Origin: an uncultured Candidatus Melainabacteria bacterium | Lineage (GTDB): Bacteria; Cyanobacteriota; Vampirovibrionia; Gastranaerophilales; Gastranaerophilaceae | Reading direction: 5' to 3' | Length of the DNA stretch: 64,000 nucleotides | Assembly (NCBI GenBank): GCA_934754425.1 | Contig: CAKVIN010000013.1 | Span: 1 to 64,000, forward strand | In this document: positions 18,479 to 26,988 of the stretch, piece after piece | How the letters are laid out: every line of letters begins with the position of its first letter | Numbering within the stretch: the stretch's first letter is position 1 | Made by a program: the position numbers and the translations under genes | Notes under the pieces: generated by a model | What the model saw: the letters and a program-made list of their open reading frames with translations, nothing else | What the model was told of the DNA's origin: nothing | Database searches by the model: none

Positions 18479-18811
18479 TTACTTCCAATGCGGCTTAAAA
18501 TTATTAATATCATCTAAAGTTTGAGCAAAATCACCATTAAATTTCAATGCTCTATCATCAATGATAATACTAGCGTACGGACTTTTATGATTTGTAATAT
18601 TTTTGATATATTTATCCAAATTATTTTGAACAAGCCAAGCTTGAGTGAGCGCTTTATCTCTAGCCGTGAAAATTTCTATATTATAATCTTTTGATACTTT
18701 TTCTAAAAAATCTTTTACACCATCTCGTGGCGGAGCAATTTCTATTTCGCTATAATTACCTTCATAAGTGTTTAAAACTCCATCCAAATCTATTAACAAA
18801 GTTTTAGGCAT
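18479..18811 (-). CDS. Small HAD-fold hydrolase, nucleotidase-like
   Basis: From the ATG at 18811 (AGGAG 9 nt upstream) the protein is 110 residues. It shows motif I DLDGVLN with both catalytic aspartates, motif II in EIFTARD, and motif IV IIDDRAL. There is no large cap, as in 5'(3')-deoxyribonucleotidase-like or small phosphatase HADs. Substrate is unknown. An upstream in-frame extension to 18907 would overlap the divergent XRE gene and is less likely. Confidence 0.75.
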   Translation of the reverse strand: MPKTLLIDLDGVLNTYEGNYSEIEIAPPRDGVKDFLEKVSKDYNIEIFTARDKALTQAWLVQNNLDKYIKNITNHKSPYASIIIDDRALKFNGDFAQTLDDINNFKPHWK

Positions 18812-18880
18812 AAAAGAATACTCCTGTTTAGTTCCGACTTCGGAAACATTTTTACAAATAATAGCACTATCATTAAGTTT

Positions 18881-19150
18881 ATGCAAGAATATGACAAAAT
18901 TATCCAAAAAGCTATAGGGCAGGTGCTCTATAAAGTTAGAAAAAGCAAAAAACTTAAGTTTACAATTTTTTGCTATGAAAATGATATTCCAAAAACCACA
19001 TTATATATGATTGAAAAAGGCAAAAACAAAGCTTATGCCACCAGTTTATGTAAAATTATTTCTGCTTTAGGATTGAGTTTTGAAGAATTTGGTGCACTTT
19101 TAGACAAAGAATTGCCTGAAAATTTTTCTGGTGAAAATAATTTAGAATAA
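18881..19150 (+). CDS. XRE-family HTH regulator
   Basis: The 89-residue protein contains one helix-turn-helix (about 12-70): IGQVLYKVRKSKKLK, then FCYENDIPKTTLYMIEKGK and an ISALGLSFEEF third helix pair. It is a small single-domain transcription regulator without an effector domain. No Shine-Dalgarno sequence is visible. TATCAT lies 7 nt before the ATG, so the transcript may be leaderless. It diverges from the small HAD gene and may control it. Confidence 0.8.
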   Translation: MQEYDKIIQKAIGQVLYKVRKSKKLKFTIFCYENDIPKTTLYMIEKGKNKAYATSLCKIISALGLSFEEFGALLDKELPENFSGENNLE

Positions 19151-19204
19151 AATAGCTTACCTACTCATCCGAACGTATGAGATTTGATACAAAAAACTAA
19201 AGAA

Positions 19205-19307
19205 ATTGAGAATAATACCGATAAGGGTAATATGGAAAACCGCAATGGTTTTTCATACCTCCTCCCCAAGTCTGGTAGCCGTTCTCAATAGAAAACGGCT
19301 TTTTTTT
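19205..19307 (+). ncRNA. Structured 3' RNA or sRNA candidate with terminator
   Basis: A terminator (arms 19277-19283 and 19294-19300, then T8 to 19307) closes a structured stretch on the plus strand. A hairpin of about 10 bp with one wobble lies near 19232-19256, and 19205-19212 is exactly complementary to 19282-19289, part of which is the terminator loop. This allows a pseudoknot or alternative fold. It could be the 3' end of the XRE mRNA or a separate small RNA. No family recognised. Confidence 0.45.
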
Positions 19308-20223
19308 ATGCCATAGCTTCAAATTTATCAACTAATCCGCCTACTGCACCAGTCCAAGAACTATTTAATCCCTTTTTATCTTGAGGATCACTTACCGGAC
19401 AATACTTCTTTTGAACTTGCGCTACTGTAACGAGCCCTTTATCTACATAATTTTGTTTTAAAAGCCTTGCCAAGTCCATAATACAATCATCTACAGATGC
19501 AAATGTTTTAAAACCATTACCTTTACGTATTCCACCTATATTATTCTTTGTTTTTGCCAAATTACTTGTTCCATATCCGGTTTCATGAATTGCAATAGAA
19601 GCTAAAACAGCAGCATTAATACCATATTTTTCCTGTGCATTTAAAAATACTTGTCCTTTATTTTTAAGAACACCATCTTTTTTATTAAGCTGTTTGTTTA
19701 ATTGCTCTGCAGTACCATTATATTTTTCGGTTAATTTTTTATTAGCACCACTTCCTGACTTTTCATATTTTTTTGCACTTTTACCAATTCTTTCTTCCTC
19801 TTTTGTACCTATATTTTCTTGCGATGTAATTAACTGTGGAACTGTAAAATTAAATTTAAAATTGCTTGGCGCAGAAGATGTATTAAATAATTGTTTCCCA
19901 AAATTCACATTAGGAGCACCTACATTATAATTAAACAGCGGCGCACCGGCAGCTGGTGACAATGGAGTATTTGCCATATTTGCCATCACATCAGGGACCA
20001 TAAACAAATTCATATGAGGCGAAAAAGGAGTTGTACAACAGCCCGTATACGGCGTAAACGAATTGCACGCATTAAAAAACATCGGCTGAGGCGCAAAACA
20101 GCTTCCAAAACTTCCAAACCCACCAAAACTTCCCATACCTGCGCTAAAAAACGGATTGCTATTGTTTAGCATTCCGAACATAAAACCATTAGTAAAATTG
20201 TTCCAAAAATTAGTTGCGCTCAT
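19306..20223 (-). CDS. Glucosaminidase-domain protein with low-complexity N-terminus
   Basis: The 305-residue protein ends in a glucosaminidase domain (about 182-302): FLNAQEKYGINAAVLASIAIHE carries the catalytic glutamate, followed by TGYGTSNLAKTKNNIGGI. This family (FlgJ/LytG-like) cleaves peptidoglycan glycan strands. The first 130 residues are rich in Phe, Gly, Asn, Pro and Ala with several Cys, and there is no classical signal peptide, so the route across the membrane is unclear. AGGA lies 9 nt before the ATG. The promoter region carries an element shared with two other genes (see 28034 and 44695). Confidence 0.82.
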   Translation of the reverse strand: MSATNFWNNFTNGFMFGMLNNSNPFFSAGMGSFGGFGSFGSCFAPQPMFFNACNSFTPYTGCCTTPFSPHMNLFMVPDVMANMANTPLSPAAGAPLFNYNVGAPNVNFGKQLFNTSSAPSNFKFNFTVPQLITSQENIGTKEEERIGKSAKKYEKSGSGANKKLTEKYNGTAEQLNKQLNKKDGVLKNKGQVFLNAQEKYGINAAVLASIAIHETGYGTSNLAKTKNNIGGIRKGNGFKTFASVDDCIMDLARLLKQNYVDKGLVTVAQVQKKYCPVSDPQDKKGLNSSWTGAVGGLVDKFEAMA

Positions 20224-20228
20224 AATTA

Positions 20229-20283
20229 GATATCCTAATAATATAAAGTAGTTTTTTAATGAAAAATTGCCTTTTTGTTACAT
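20229..20283 (-). promoter_or_regulatory. Shared upstream element, copy 1
   Basis: The minus strand has AACAAAAAGGCAATTTTTCAT, of which 18 bases are identical to the copy at 44695, then 9 variable bases, ACTTTATAT, and AGGATATC. The TATAT at about 20240-20245 is a plausible -10. Confidence 0.6.
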
Positions 20284-20405
20284 AATATAAACAAAATTAG
20301 TTCAGAAAATGAATAAATAAGAAATTTTCTACATTCAAACCACTAATCTTATACGTAGATAAATCCTTATTGCTTATGCTAGAATATAGAAAAAAGGCTG
20401 GTATT

Positions 20406-22058
20406 ATGAGAAGTGATAATATTAAATCAGGGATTGCAAGAACGCCACACAGAAGTTTATTGATGGCTACAGGGGTTTCTAAGAAAAATATGAAAGCACC
20501 TTTTATTGGAATTGCGAGTTCTTTTTCGGATTTAGTCCCAGGACATATCGGAATGCGTGATTTGGAACGTCAAATTGAAAAAGGTATTCATTCTGCCGGT
20601 GGTCAAGCGTTTATCTTTGGAGTTCCTGCTGTTTGTGATGGAATAGCAATGGGGCATTCCGGCATGCAATACTCACTACCTTCTCGTGATTTGATTGCGG
20701 ATTGCGTAGAAACTGTTGCAAACGCTCACCAGCTGGATGGCTTAGTTTTACTTTCAAATTGCGATAAAATCACCCCTGGAATGTTGATAGCAGCCGCTAG
20801 AATAAACATTCCATCCATAATTGTTACAGCTGGGCCTATGTTAGATGGAGAAAGTCATTGCGAAAAATTAACAATGATAAAAGGTGCTTTTGAAGCGATT
20901 GGTAAATTTAGAAATGGTGAAATAACAGAAGAACGACTGTTAGAACTTGAAGAAGCTTCTTGTCCATCTGCAGGTGCTTGTCAAGGTTTATATACCGCAA
21001 ACACTATGGCTTGTCTTACAGAAGCTATGGGAATGAGTTTACCATATTGCGCAACTGCTGCGGCTGTTTCTTCAGAAAAACGAAGAATTGCATTTGAAAG
21101 TGGCATGCAAATTGTTGATTGGGTAAATCGTAATATTAAACCACTTGATATTTTAACTCGTGATACATTAAGAAATGCGATTATAGTTGACTTAGCAATG
21201 GGCGGTTCTACAAACTCATTTTTGCATATTCTGGCTTTGTCAAATGCTGTAAAAAATTCTCTTGCAGAAGATAAAAATCAAGAAGAATTAGTATCATTAA
21301 AGGATTTTGAAGAACTTTCGCATAAAATCCATCAGTTTGTAAAACTCGAACCATCTTCAAATATAACAATGACAACATTCCATCATGCCGGCGGAATTCC
21401 TGCTGTTGTTAATGAATTAGCCAAAAGTGTTCTTGAATATAAAAACAAAGAATGCAAAGAAGTTTATACAGACCGTTCAGTTATTCACAAATATTCAGAA
21501 CCGTTTACTACAAAACCGGGGCTTGGCATTTTGTATGGAAACATTGCACCCGAAGGTTCTGTGATAAAAATTTCAGCAGTAGATGAAAGTTGTTATGAAT
21601 TTGTTGGTAAAGCTAAAACTTTTGATTCAGAAGAAGATGCAATGCGAGCATTAGAAAATGATGAAATAAAAGAAGGTGACGTTATTGTAATTCGTTACGA
21701 AGGTCCAAAAGGTGGCCCAGGTATGAGAGAAATGCTTGCGCCAACATCACTTCTGGTAGGAAAAGGTTTAGGGACGAAAGCTGCTTTAATTACAGACGGA
21801 CGTTTTTCCGGTGGTACAAGAGGTATTTGTGTAGGACATATTTGTCCGGAAGCTGCAAATGGCGGAGTAATTGCTTTAATAAAAAATGGTGATACAATCA
21901 AAATTGATATAAATAAGCGAACGCTTGATTTAATGGTATCAGAAGAAGAACTTGAATTGCGCAAAAAAGATTTGAAACCGTTTGTAAGTAAAGCGAAGGG
22001 ATATTTAGGTAAATATTCAAGAACTGTTCAGGATGCGAGCCACGGAGCAATTGTTTAA
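20406..22058 (+). CDS. ilvD: Dihydroxy-acid dehydratase
   Basis: IlvD dehydrates 2,3-dihydroxy acids to 2-oxo acids in valine, leucine and isoleucine synthesis. The 550-residue protein begins MRSDNIKSGIARTPHRSL and has the iron-sulfur cysteines in LLSNCDKITPGM and CPSAGACQGLYTANTM, and the C-terminal DGRFSGGTRG and GHICPEA. I chose 20406 because family members start at MRSD and AAAGG lies nearby; a TTG at 20370 would add 12 residues. It overlaps nothing and is directly followed by the cyclo-ligase gene. Confidence 0.96.
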   Translation: MRSDNIKSGIARTPHRSLLMATGVSKKNMKAPFIGIASSFSDLVPGHIGMRDLERQIEKGIHSAGGQAFIFGVPAVCDGIAMGHSGMQYSLPSRDLIADCVETVANAHQLDGLVLLSNCDKITPGMLIAAARINIPSIIVTAGPMLDGESHCEKLTMIKGAFEAIGKFRNGEITEERLLELEEASCPSAGACQGLYTANTMACLTEAMGMSLPYCATAAAVSSEKRRIAFESGMQIVDWVNRNIKPLDILTRDTLRNAIIVDLAMGGSTNSFLHILALSNAVKNSLAEDKNQEELVSLKDFEELSHKIHQFVKLEPSSNITMTTFHHAGGIPAVVNELAKSVLEYKNKECKEVYTDRSVIHKYSEPFTTKPGLGILYGNIAPEGSVIKISAVDESCYEFVGKAKTFDSEEDAMRALENDEIKEGDVIVIRYEGPKGGPGMREMLAPTSLLVGKGLGTKAALITDGRFSGGTRGICVGHICPEAANGGVIALIKNGDTIKIDINKRTLDLMVSEEELELRKKDLKPFVSKAKGYLGKYSRTVQDASHGAIV

Positions 22059-22565
22059 ATGAATAATAAAAAAGAACTTCGCAAGTGGGCAAAAGAAAAA
22101 CGACAAAATATAATAATTGAGAATGATTTTTTAGCTAAAAAGCTTGTGGAAACAGAAGAATATCAAAATGCAAAAAATATTCTGATTTTTTATCCGCTTA
22201 AATATGAAGTTAATTTATTATCACTCCTTGAAGATAAAACGAAGAATTTTTATTTACCTAAAATTCAAGGTGAAGACTTGATTTGTTGTCCATATTGCGT
22301 GGGAGATGAATTAAAGCAATCCTGTTTTAAGACTCTTGAGCCAACAACAAAACCTTGTAATAAACAACTCATTGACTTGGTTATCGTACCGGCATTATGT
22401 TGTGATAAAAACAATTATCGATTGGGCTATGGTGGAGGATTTTACGACAGATTTTTAAAAGATTTTTGCGGGAAAAAAATCGTATGCTTGCCTAAAGAAT
22501 TTATTGTAGAAAATGTTTTTGCCGAAAAACATGATATTCCGGTCGATATAGTTATTACAAATTGA
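22059..22565 (+). CDS. 5-formyltetrahydrofolate cyclo-ligase
   Basis: This 168-residue enzyme converts 5-formyl-THF to 5,10-methenyl-THF with ATP. It has the N-terminal KKELRKWAKEKR, the central FYLPKIQGEDLICCPY, and the diagnostic GYGGGFYDRFL near residue 126. Its ATG directly follows the ilvD stop with no gap, so the two are coupled. Related one-carbon genes (pab) lie elsewhere in the window. Confidence 0.93.
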   Translation: MNNKKELRKWAKEKRQNIIIENDFLAKKLVETEEYQNAKNILIFYPLKYEVNLLSLLEDKTKNFYLPKIQGEDLICCPYCVGDELKQSCFKTLEPTTKPCNKQLIDLVIVPALCCDKNNYRLGYGGGFYDRFLKDFCGKKIVCLPKEFIVENVFAEKHDIPVDIVITN

Positions 22566-22593
22566 TGGGAAATGATAATAAAAATAATTCTAC

Positions 22594-22621
22594 TTGAACT
22601 ATGTAGCCGATATGCTACAAT
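22594..22621 (+). promoter_or_regulatory. Toxin-antitoxin promoter with palindromic operator
   Basis: TTGAAC (22594-22599) and TACAAT (22616-22621) are spaced 16 bp. The spacer holds a perfect palindrome, TGTAGC-N6-GCTACA (22602-22619), a likely operator for the HTH antitoxin. The toxin ATG lies 6 nt after the -10, so the mRNA appears leaderless. Confidence 0.75.
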
Positions 22622-22627
22622 ATTAGT

Positions 22628-22942
22628 ATGAAAGAAATTGTTTATTACCAAACAAATGATAATAAAGTGCCGTATTTAGAATGGTACAATTCGCTTGATA
22701 AGAGTTTAAGGCTCGTTGTCGATAAACGATTATCAAAAGTTGAACGAGGCTTGTATGGTAAAATAAGACGACTTTCTGAAGAACTTTACGAACTTAAATT
22801 CGACAATGGTTTGAGAATTTATTACACAGAAATAGATAATACAATCGTTTTGTTATTCACAGGTGGTAATAAATCCAAACAAAGTAAAGATATTGAAACA
22901 GCTACAAAATATCTTAATGATTATAATGAAAGGAAACAATAA
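22628..22942 (+). CDS. RelE/HigB-type toxin
   Basis: The 104-residue protein matches the short addiction-module killer family related to RelE/ParE (phage Gp49-like): an N-terminal KVPYLEWYNSLDK, a basic central helix RLSKVERGLYGKIRRL, then ELKFDNGLRIYYTE and the strand VLLFTGGNKSKQ. Such toxins usually cleave mRNA at the ribosome. Toxin-first gene order and a TAATG overlap with the antitoxin match the usual arrangement. No ribosome binding site is visible. Confidence 0.88.
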   Translation: MKEIVYYQTNDNKVPYLEWYNSLDKSLRLVVDKRLSKVERGLYGKIRRLSEELYELKFDNGLRIYYTEIDNTIVLLFTGGNKSKQSKDIETATKYLNDYNERKQ

Positions 22943-23277
22943 TGAATAAGAAAGAAGAAACATTATTAAACAGTTTTCCGAAACACAATGACAACTTGAA
23001 AGAACAATTAAAGAATGATACTGAATATGCTCAAATGTGGCTTGATAGTCTATTGGAAGACTATTCAGAAACTAAAGATGTTAATGATTTAATATATAAT
23101 TTAAAACCACTAATTGAAGCAAAATATACTATTTGTGAATTTGCTAAATTAATAGGTATTCATAGAATAACTCTATATAAAATATTTTCACGCAAAATGG
23201 TTCCAAGTATAGAAATATTGCATAAAATCTTCTTAGGTCTTGGTTACGATTTAAAAATATCAGCAAGAAGAATTTAA
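22942..23277 (+). CDS. HigA-like antitoxin with HTH
   Basis: The 111-residue protein has an acidic N-terminal region (LKNDTEYAQMWLDSLLEDY) followed by an XRE-type helix-turn-helix (about 62-108) with FAKLIGIHRITLYKIFSRK. This matches the addiction-module antidote family paired with the toxin type upstream. It should neutralise the toxin and repress the operon through the palindrome at 22602-22619. Confidence 0.88.
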   Translation: MNKKEETLLNSFPKHNDNLKEQLKNDTEYAQMWLDSLLEDYSETKDVNDLIYNLKPLIEAKYTICEFAKLIGIHRITLYKIFSRKMVPSIEILHKIFLGLGYDLKISARRI

Positions 23278-23314
23278 TATTTTATATTAATCAAAAAGTG
23301 TAAAACTAGAAAAA

Positions 23315-24982
23315 TCATTTTTTCAATTTTTTACAGCTTTCTTCTTCCATATCAACAAGTCCATCGTAATCGTTATCAACTCCATCAGAGCAAGAGCCGA
23401 TTGAATCCAAGCCTTCTGCTCGTGGGTAAAATTTTAGCCACTTATCAGGAATTTTATCCCAGAGATAAAGGAAAAATTGTTTATAAAAAATTGCAGCTTC
23501 TTTATTTTCTAAAACTATCAAATTTTCATCATTCTTACTTTCACCGTTTTTTGAAAAATTCATTGAACCCAATATTAAGTATTTATCATCAATTATCATT
23601 GTTTTAGAATGCATTTTCCCTGCATAATTTTCTATCTTTACCGGCATGCCGGCAGCTCTTAATTCACGTACTTTTGAATACTTAGCAGAAGCATTCAATG
23701 CGTCGGTTATAATCCTAACATCGACTCCACGGTTTTTGGCTTGAATTAATTCCGTCACCATCCCTTTATGCGAAATCAAAAACGCAGGAATATAGATATA
23801 ATTTTTTGAATTTTTAATCAATGGCAAAATTGTATTCTGTATAGTTTTATTTTGGGGTGAAAAATAAATACCGGAATTATTAACCGACAAAATTTTATCT
23901 GAATGAAATTTACCTTCATACATTTGATTAAATTCTTCTGTATAAATTTTAGCTGCTGCAGGTGAATTTATAACAATTATTGCATTAGAATTATATCCGG
24001 ACATATCAGTGTGAGAAAGGTTTGCAGAACCTGTGATTACAATTTTATTATCAAAAACATAAAACTTGTTATGCATAATTGCAGATTTCTCTTTTGATAA
24101 AGAATCATTTTTCGTATTCGCAACAAGTTTCACTAAATCATTTGTATTTGGATAAATATTGCTATCTGTTGTATCAATATCATAAACAAGTCTGATTTTA
24201 ACTCCACGAGCTTTTGCGTTCTTTATCGCATTCTCTATTGACGGAACAGACGAATAACCATAAATTGCAAAATCGATTGATGTTTTAGCGGAATTAATAT
24301 TGTTCAAAATTTCCTTACACATTTCTGTAGAACAATTTCTGTCCGGTTTGAGTTTTTGTGTAAAATCAGAAATAATAATTTTAAAATTCCCATTATTTAA
24401 TACAAGCGGAACAACAAAAATTGTTTTTGTTTTCGCAGAAAATTTCTTATGCTTTTTATACCCTTTTTTAAGAACAATATAATTTTTTGATCGAAAATTT
24501 TTATCCAGCGGTAAATATTCTTCCGTATCCATATCAAAAATCATATAATTTGATTTTCGTATATTTTTAATCAATTTTTGTGCAGCATAATTATTCGTAA
24601 ATTCGTTATTTTTTATACAAAAAGCCGAGTTTTCAAACTTTCTTTTATAACTGTATTTATAATAAATCAAGTCATCATTACTTACGAAAACTTTTCTGTT
24701 ATTCAGAATATTTTCAGCCCAATATTTTGCTAAATTCCCGAGTATAAAAGCTTCATCTTCGGTTAAATTTAATCTCAATGCCAAATTTTTATTTTTAACG
24801 GAATAATATGAATCGAAACTATCAAAATCATTGACTTTATATAATGTATTGTTTTTCAATTTTATTTCTATAGGAGAAGTTACTTCACTTACATAAGTTT
24901 CTTCAACAGAAAGATTCAGAAAAATCAAAAAATTTATAAATAAAAGAATTAAAACTGTAATTCCGATTATCTTTGTTCGCAC
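23315..24982 (-). CDS. Phospholipase D-like protein with C-terminal MopE-like motif
   Basis: The 555-residue protein starts (GTG) with a signal anchor (IGITVLILLFINFLIFL). Two PLD catalytic motifs are present: MHNKFYVFDNKIVITGSANL (about 300) and MHSKTMIIDDKYLILGSMNF (about 460), together forming one active site. The last 30 residues hold CSDGVDNDYDGLVDMEEESC, a Cys-flanked, Asp-rich motif like the MopE/calcium-binding repeats. Substrate could be a phospholipid, cardiolipin-type lipid or nucleic acid outside the cytoplasm. It overlaps the YdjC-like gene by 16 bp. Confidence 0.88.
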   Translation of the reverse strand: MRTKIIGITVLILLFINFLIFLNLSVEETYVSEVTSPIEIKLKNNTLYKVNDFDSFDSYYSVKNKNLALRLNLTEDEAFILGNLAKYWAENILNNRKVFVSNDDLIYYKYSYKRKFENSAFCIKNNEFTNNYAAQKLIKNIRKSNYMIFDMDTEEYLPLDKNFRSKNYIVLKKGYKKHKKFSAKTKTIFVVPLVLNNGNFKIIISDFTQKLKPDRNCSTEMCKEILNNINSAKTSIDFAIYGYSSVPSIENAIKNAKARGVKIRLVYDIDTTDSNIYPNTNDLVKLVANTKNDSLSKEKSAIMHNKFYVFDNKIVITGSANLSHTDMSGYNSNAIIVINSPAAAKIYTEEFNQMYEGKFHSDKILSVNNSGIYFSPQNKTIQNTILPLIKNSKNYIYIPAFLISHKGMVTELIQAKNRGVDVRIITDALNASAKYSKVRELRAAGMPVKIENYAGKMHSKTMIIDDKYLILGSMNFSKNGESKNDENLIVLENKEAAIFYKQFFLYLWDKIPDKWLKFYPRAEGLDSIGSCSDGVDNDYDGLVDMEEESCKKLKK

Positions 24983-25863
24983 ACAGACTCACTTTCAGTC
25001 ATTTCTGCAGCTGCTTGGATTTCTTTATAATTTGTTATTTCAAAACCGATTTTTGCTATTTTTTCTTTCAATTTTTCATTTTTTGTAATCATAAATTCGG
25101 TGAAATGCCCATCAATCGTACCGTCTTCATATCTGCAAGGATGAATTAAAGCTTCTGCAATAACTTTATCATACTTAATAGCCATTAATCCGTAAGAAAT
25201 TGTTAAACTATTCATCATAGAAGTATAAGCGACACCGATAAGATTATCATTCGTATTCAAACCATATTTTTGAACATTTGACTCATTCATAAGTGTAAAT
25301 GAGTTTAATAATGCAACTTTTATTAAATTTATCGGATATTTAACAGTCAAATGTTTAAACACATCAGGAATAATATACGGTTTTTCAAATTGTGTCCTTA
25401 TTTGCTTAATTCCGTATTCTTTTGCTAATTTACACACAAGCTCAAAAATCTTAGGAATAGCGTGAACATGTACGTGTGAATCAATATGACTTACAGGAGT
25501 TACTGCAAGAATTTTCTCTATTTGTGCTCTGAATTCTCGCTCAAGTTGTTCCATGAAAATTTCGTCATACAAAGATTTTAGAATAAAAACACCGTATCCA
25601 TTATTAAAATTACCGTCACTGCCAACCAAACGGTCTGAATCTGAACAAAGCGGTTTCCCTTCAATTACATTAAGATGAATTCCAACCCCCAAATCCGGAC
25701 ATGCCGGAATGATATTTGTATAAGCTTCTTCAAAAGCTAAACCATTAGCTACCAAACTCGCACTTTTCAAAATTCCGCAAGAATATCCTTCTAACACAGC
25801 CCTATTATATGCTTCACTCATTCCGAAATCGTCTGCGTTTAAAATAAATTTTTTATCTGACAC
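24967..25863 (-). CDS. YdjC/ChbG-family carbohydrate deacetylase
   Basis: The 298-residue protein has the family's metal-binding signature: LNADDFGMS near the N-terminus, GIHLNVIEGKPL, and SHIDSHVHVHAIPKI. Members deacetylate chito-oligosaccharides or, as HpnK, act in hopanoid assembly. The start is GTG with AAAGGAG 8 nt upstream. Its neighbours, a PLD-like protein and a divergent family 2 glycosyltransferase, suggest an envelope lipid or glycan role. Confidence 0.9.
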   Translation of the reverse strand: MSDKKFILNADDFGMSEAYNRAVLEGYSCGILKSASLVANGLAFEEAYTNIIPACPDLGVGIHLNVIEGKPLCSDSDRLVGSDGNFNNGYGVFILKSLYDEIFMEQLEREFRAQIEKILAVTPVSHIDSHVHVHAIPKIFELVCKLAKEYGIKQIRTQFEKPYIIPDVFKHLTVKYPINLIKVALLNSFTLMNESNVQKYGLNTNDNLIGVAYTSMMNSLTISYGLMAIKYDKVIAEALIHPCRYEDGTIDGHFTEFMITKNEKLKEKIAKIGFEITNYKEIQAAAEMTESESVCEQR

Positions 25864-25945
25864 TCAACACACTCCTTTGAAAAGTTATGTAAACATAATT
25901 CACTAATGTATAAATTTATTGTATTATAATTCTGAGAGGAAAACA

Positions 25946-26908
25946 ATGAGCGAATATAATACTAAACTTGCAATAATAATTCCGTGTTTTAATGAAGAAC
26001 TCGTGATTAAATCAACTGTAGATACACTTATTTCTGTTATGGATAAGATTATAGCTAAAGGTAAAATTTCTAAAGAAAGCTATATCTATCTTGTGGATGA
26101 TGGTTCTAAAGATACAACTTGGAGCATAATCGAAAACTTGCATAATACTTATGGCGAAAGGATTAAAGGCACTAAGTTTATAAGAAATTATGGTAACCAA
26201 AAAGCACTTATTGCAGGTTTATTGGGCGTTAAAGAAATTGGTTGTGATTGCGTAATTTCGATTGACGCAGATTTACAGCAAGACGAAAACGCTATTGAAT
26301 TATTTATTGACGAATTTCATAATGGTGCAGAAATTGTTTCCGGTATCAGAAACGATAGAAAAACAGATTCGTTCTTCAAAAAACACACCGCTCTTTGTTT
26401 CTATAGATTAATGAATCTTTTGGGGGTAAAAATTCCGCCAAACCATTCTGATTTTAGACTTGTAAGTAAAAAAGGATTAGAAATATTAGAAAAATATTCA
26501 GAAGCCGGACTATTTTTGAGAGGTTTTTTCCACGAAATCGGATTAAAAACTGCTTACGTACATTTTGATGTAAAACCAAGAAAAGCCGGATGTTCAAAGT
26601 TTAATTTTTTCTCACTCACAAGCCTTGCATTGAACGGAATCACAGCTTTTAGTATTGTTCCTTTGCGAATTATTGCAGCGATGGGAGTGCTTACTGTTTT
26701 AGGTAGTTTTCTTTTGGCAGCAGAAGTTATTTTTGAAAAATATTTTCTCCATAATACTCCGAGCGGTTGGGCAACATTGGTTGTATTACTTGCATTCTTC
26801 GGCGGACTTCAAATATTTTGTCTCGGTATAATTGGCGAATACATGGGACAAATTTTTAACGAAGTTAAAGCAAGACCAAGATATATTAAAGAAAAAGAGA
26901 TTTTATAA
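25946..26908 (+). CDS. Family 2 glycosyltransferase, membrane-anchored
   Basis: The 320-residue protein has a GT2 catalytic domain (about 8-220) with IIPCFNEE, YLVDDGSKD and the D-x-D site SIDADLQQD, then two C-terminal membrane helices (about 225-250 and 265-290). This is the DPM1/GtrB/ArnC arrangement, which transfers sugars to undecaprenyl or similar lipid carriers. GAGAGGA precedes the ATG at 25946. TATAAT at 25925 is the likely -10. Confidence 0.92.
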   Translation: MSEYNTKLAIIIPCFNEELVIKSTVDTLISVMDKIIAKGKISKESYIYLVDDGSKDTTWSIIENLHNTYGERIKGTKFIRNYGNQKALIAGLLGVKEIGCDCVISIDADLQQDENAIELFIDEFHNGAEIVSGIRNDRKTDSFFKKHTALCFYRLMNLLGVKIPPNHSDFRLVSKKGLEILEKYSEAGLFLRGFFHEIGLKTAYVHFDVKPRKAGCSKFNFFSLTSLALNGITAFSIVPLRIIAAMGVLTVLGSFLLAAEVIFEKYFLHNTPSGWATLVVLLAFFGGLQIFCLGIIGEYMGQIFNEVKARPRYIKEKEIL

Positions 26909-26988
26909 AAAATAAGTTAAACAAAGAATAAATAAATTAATTTGTTTTAAAAAGTAAACTTACTTACATTTCAAAACATAGTCATACT

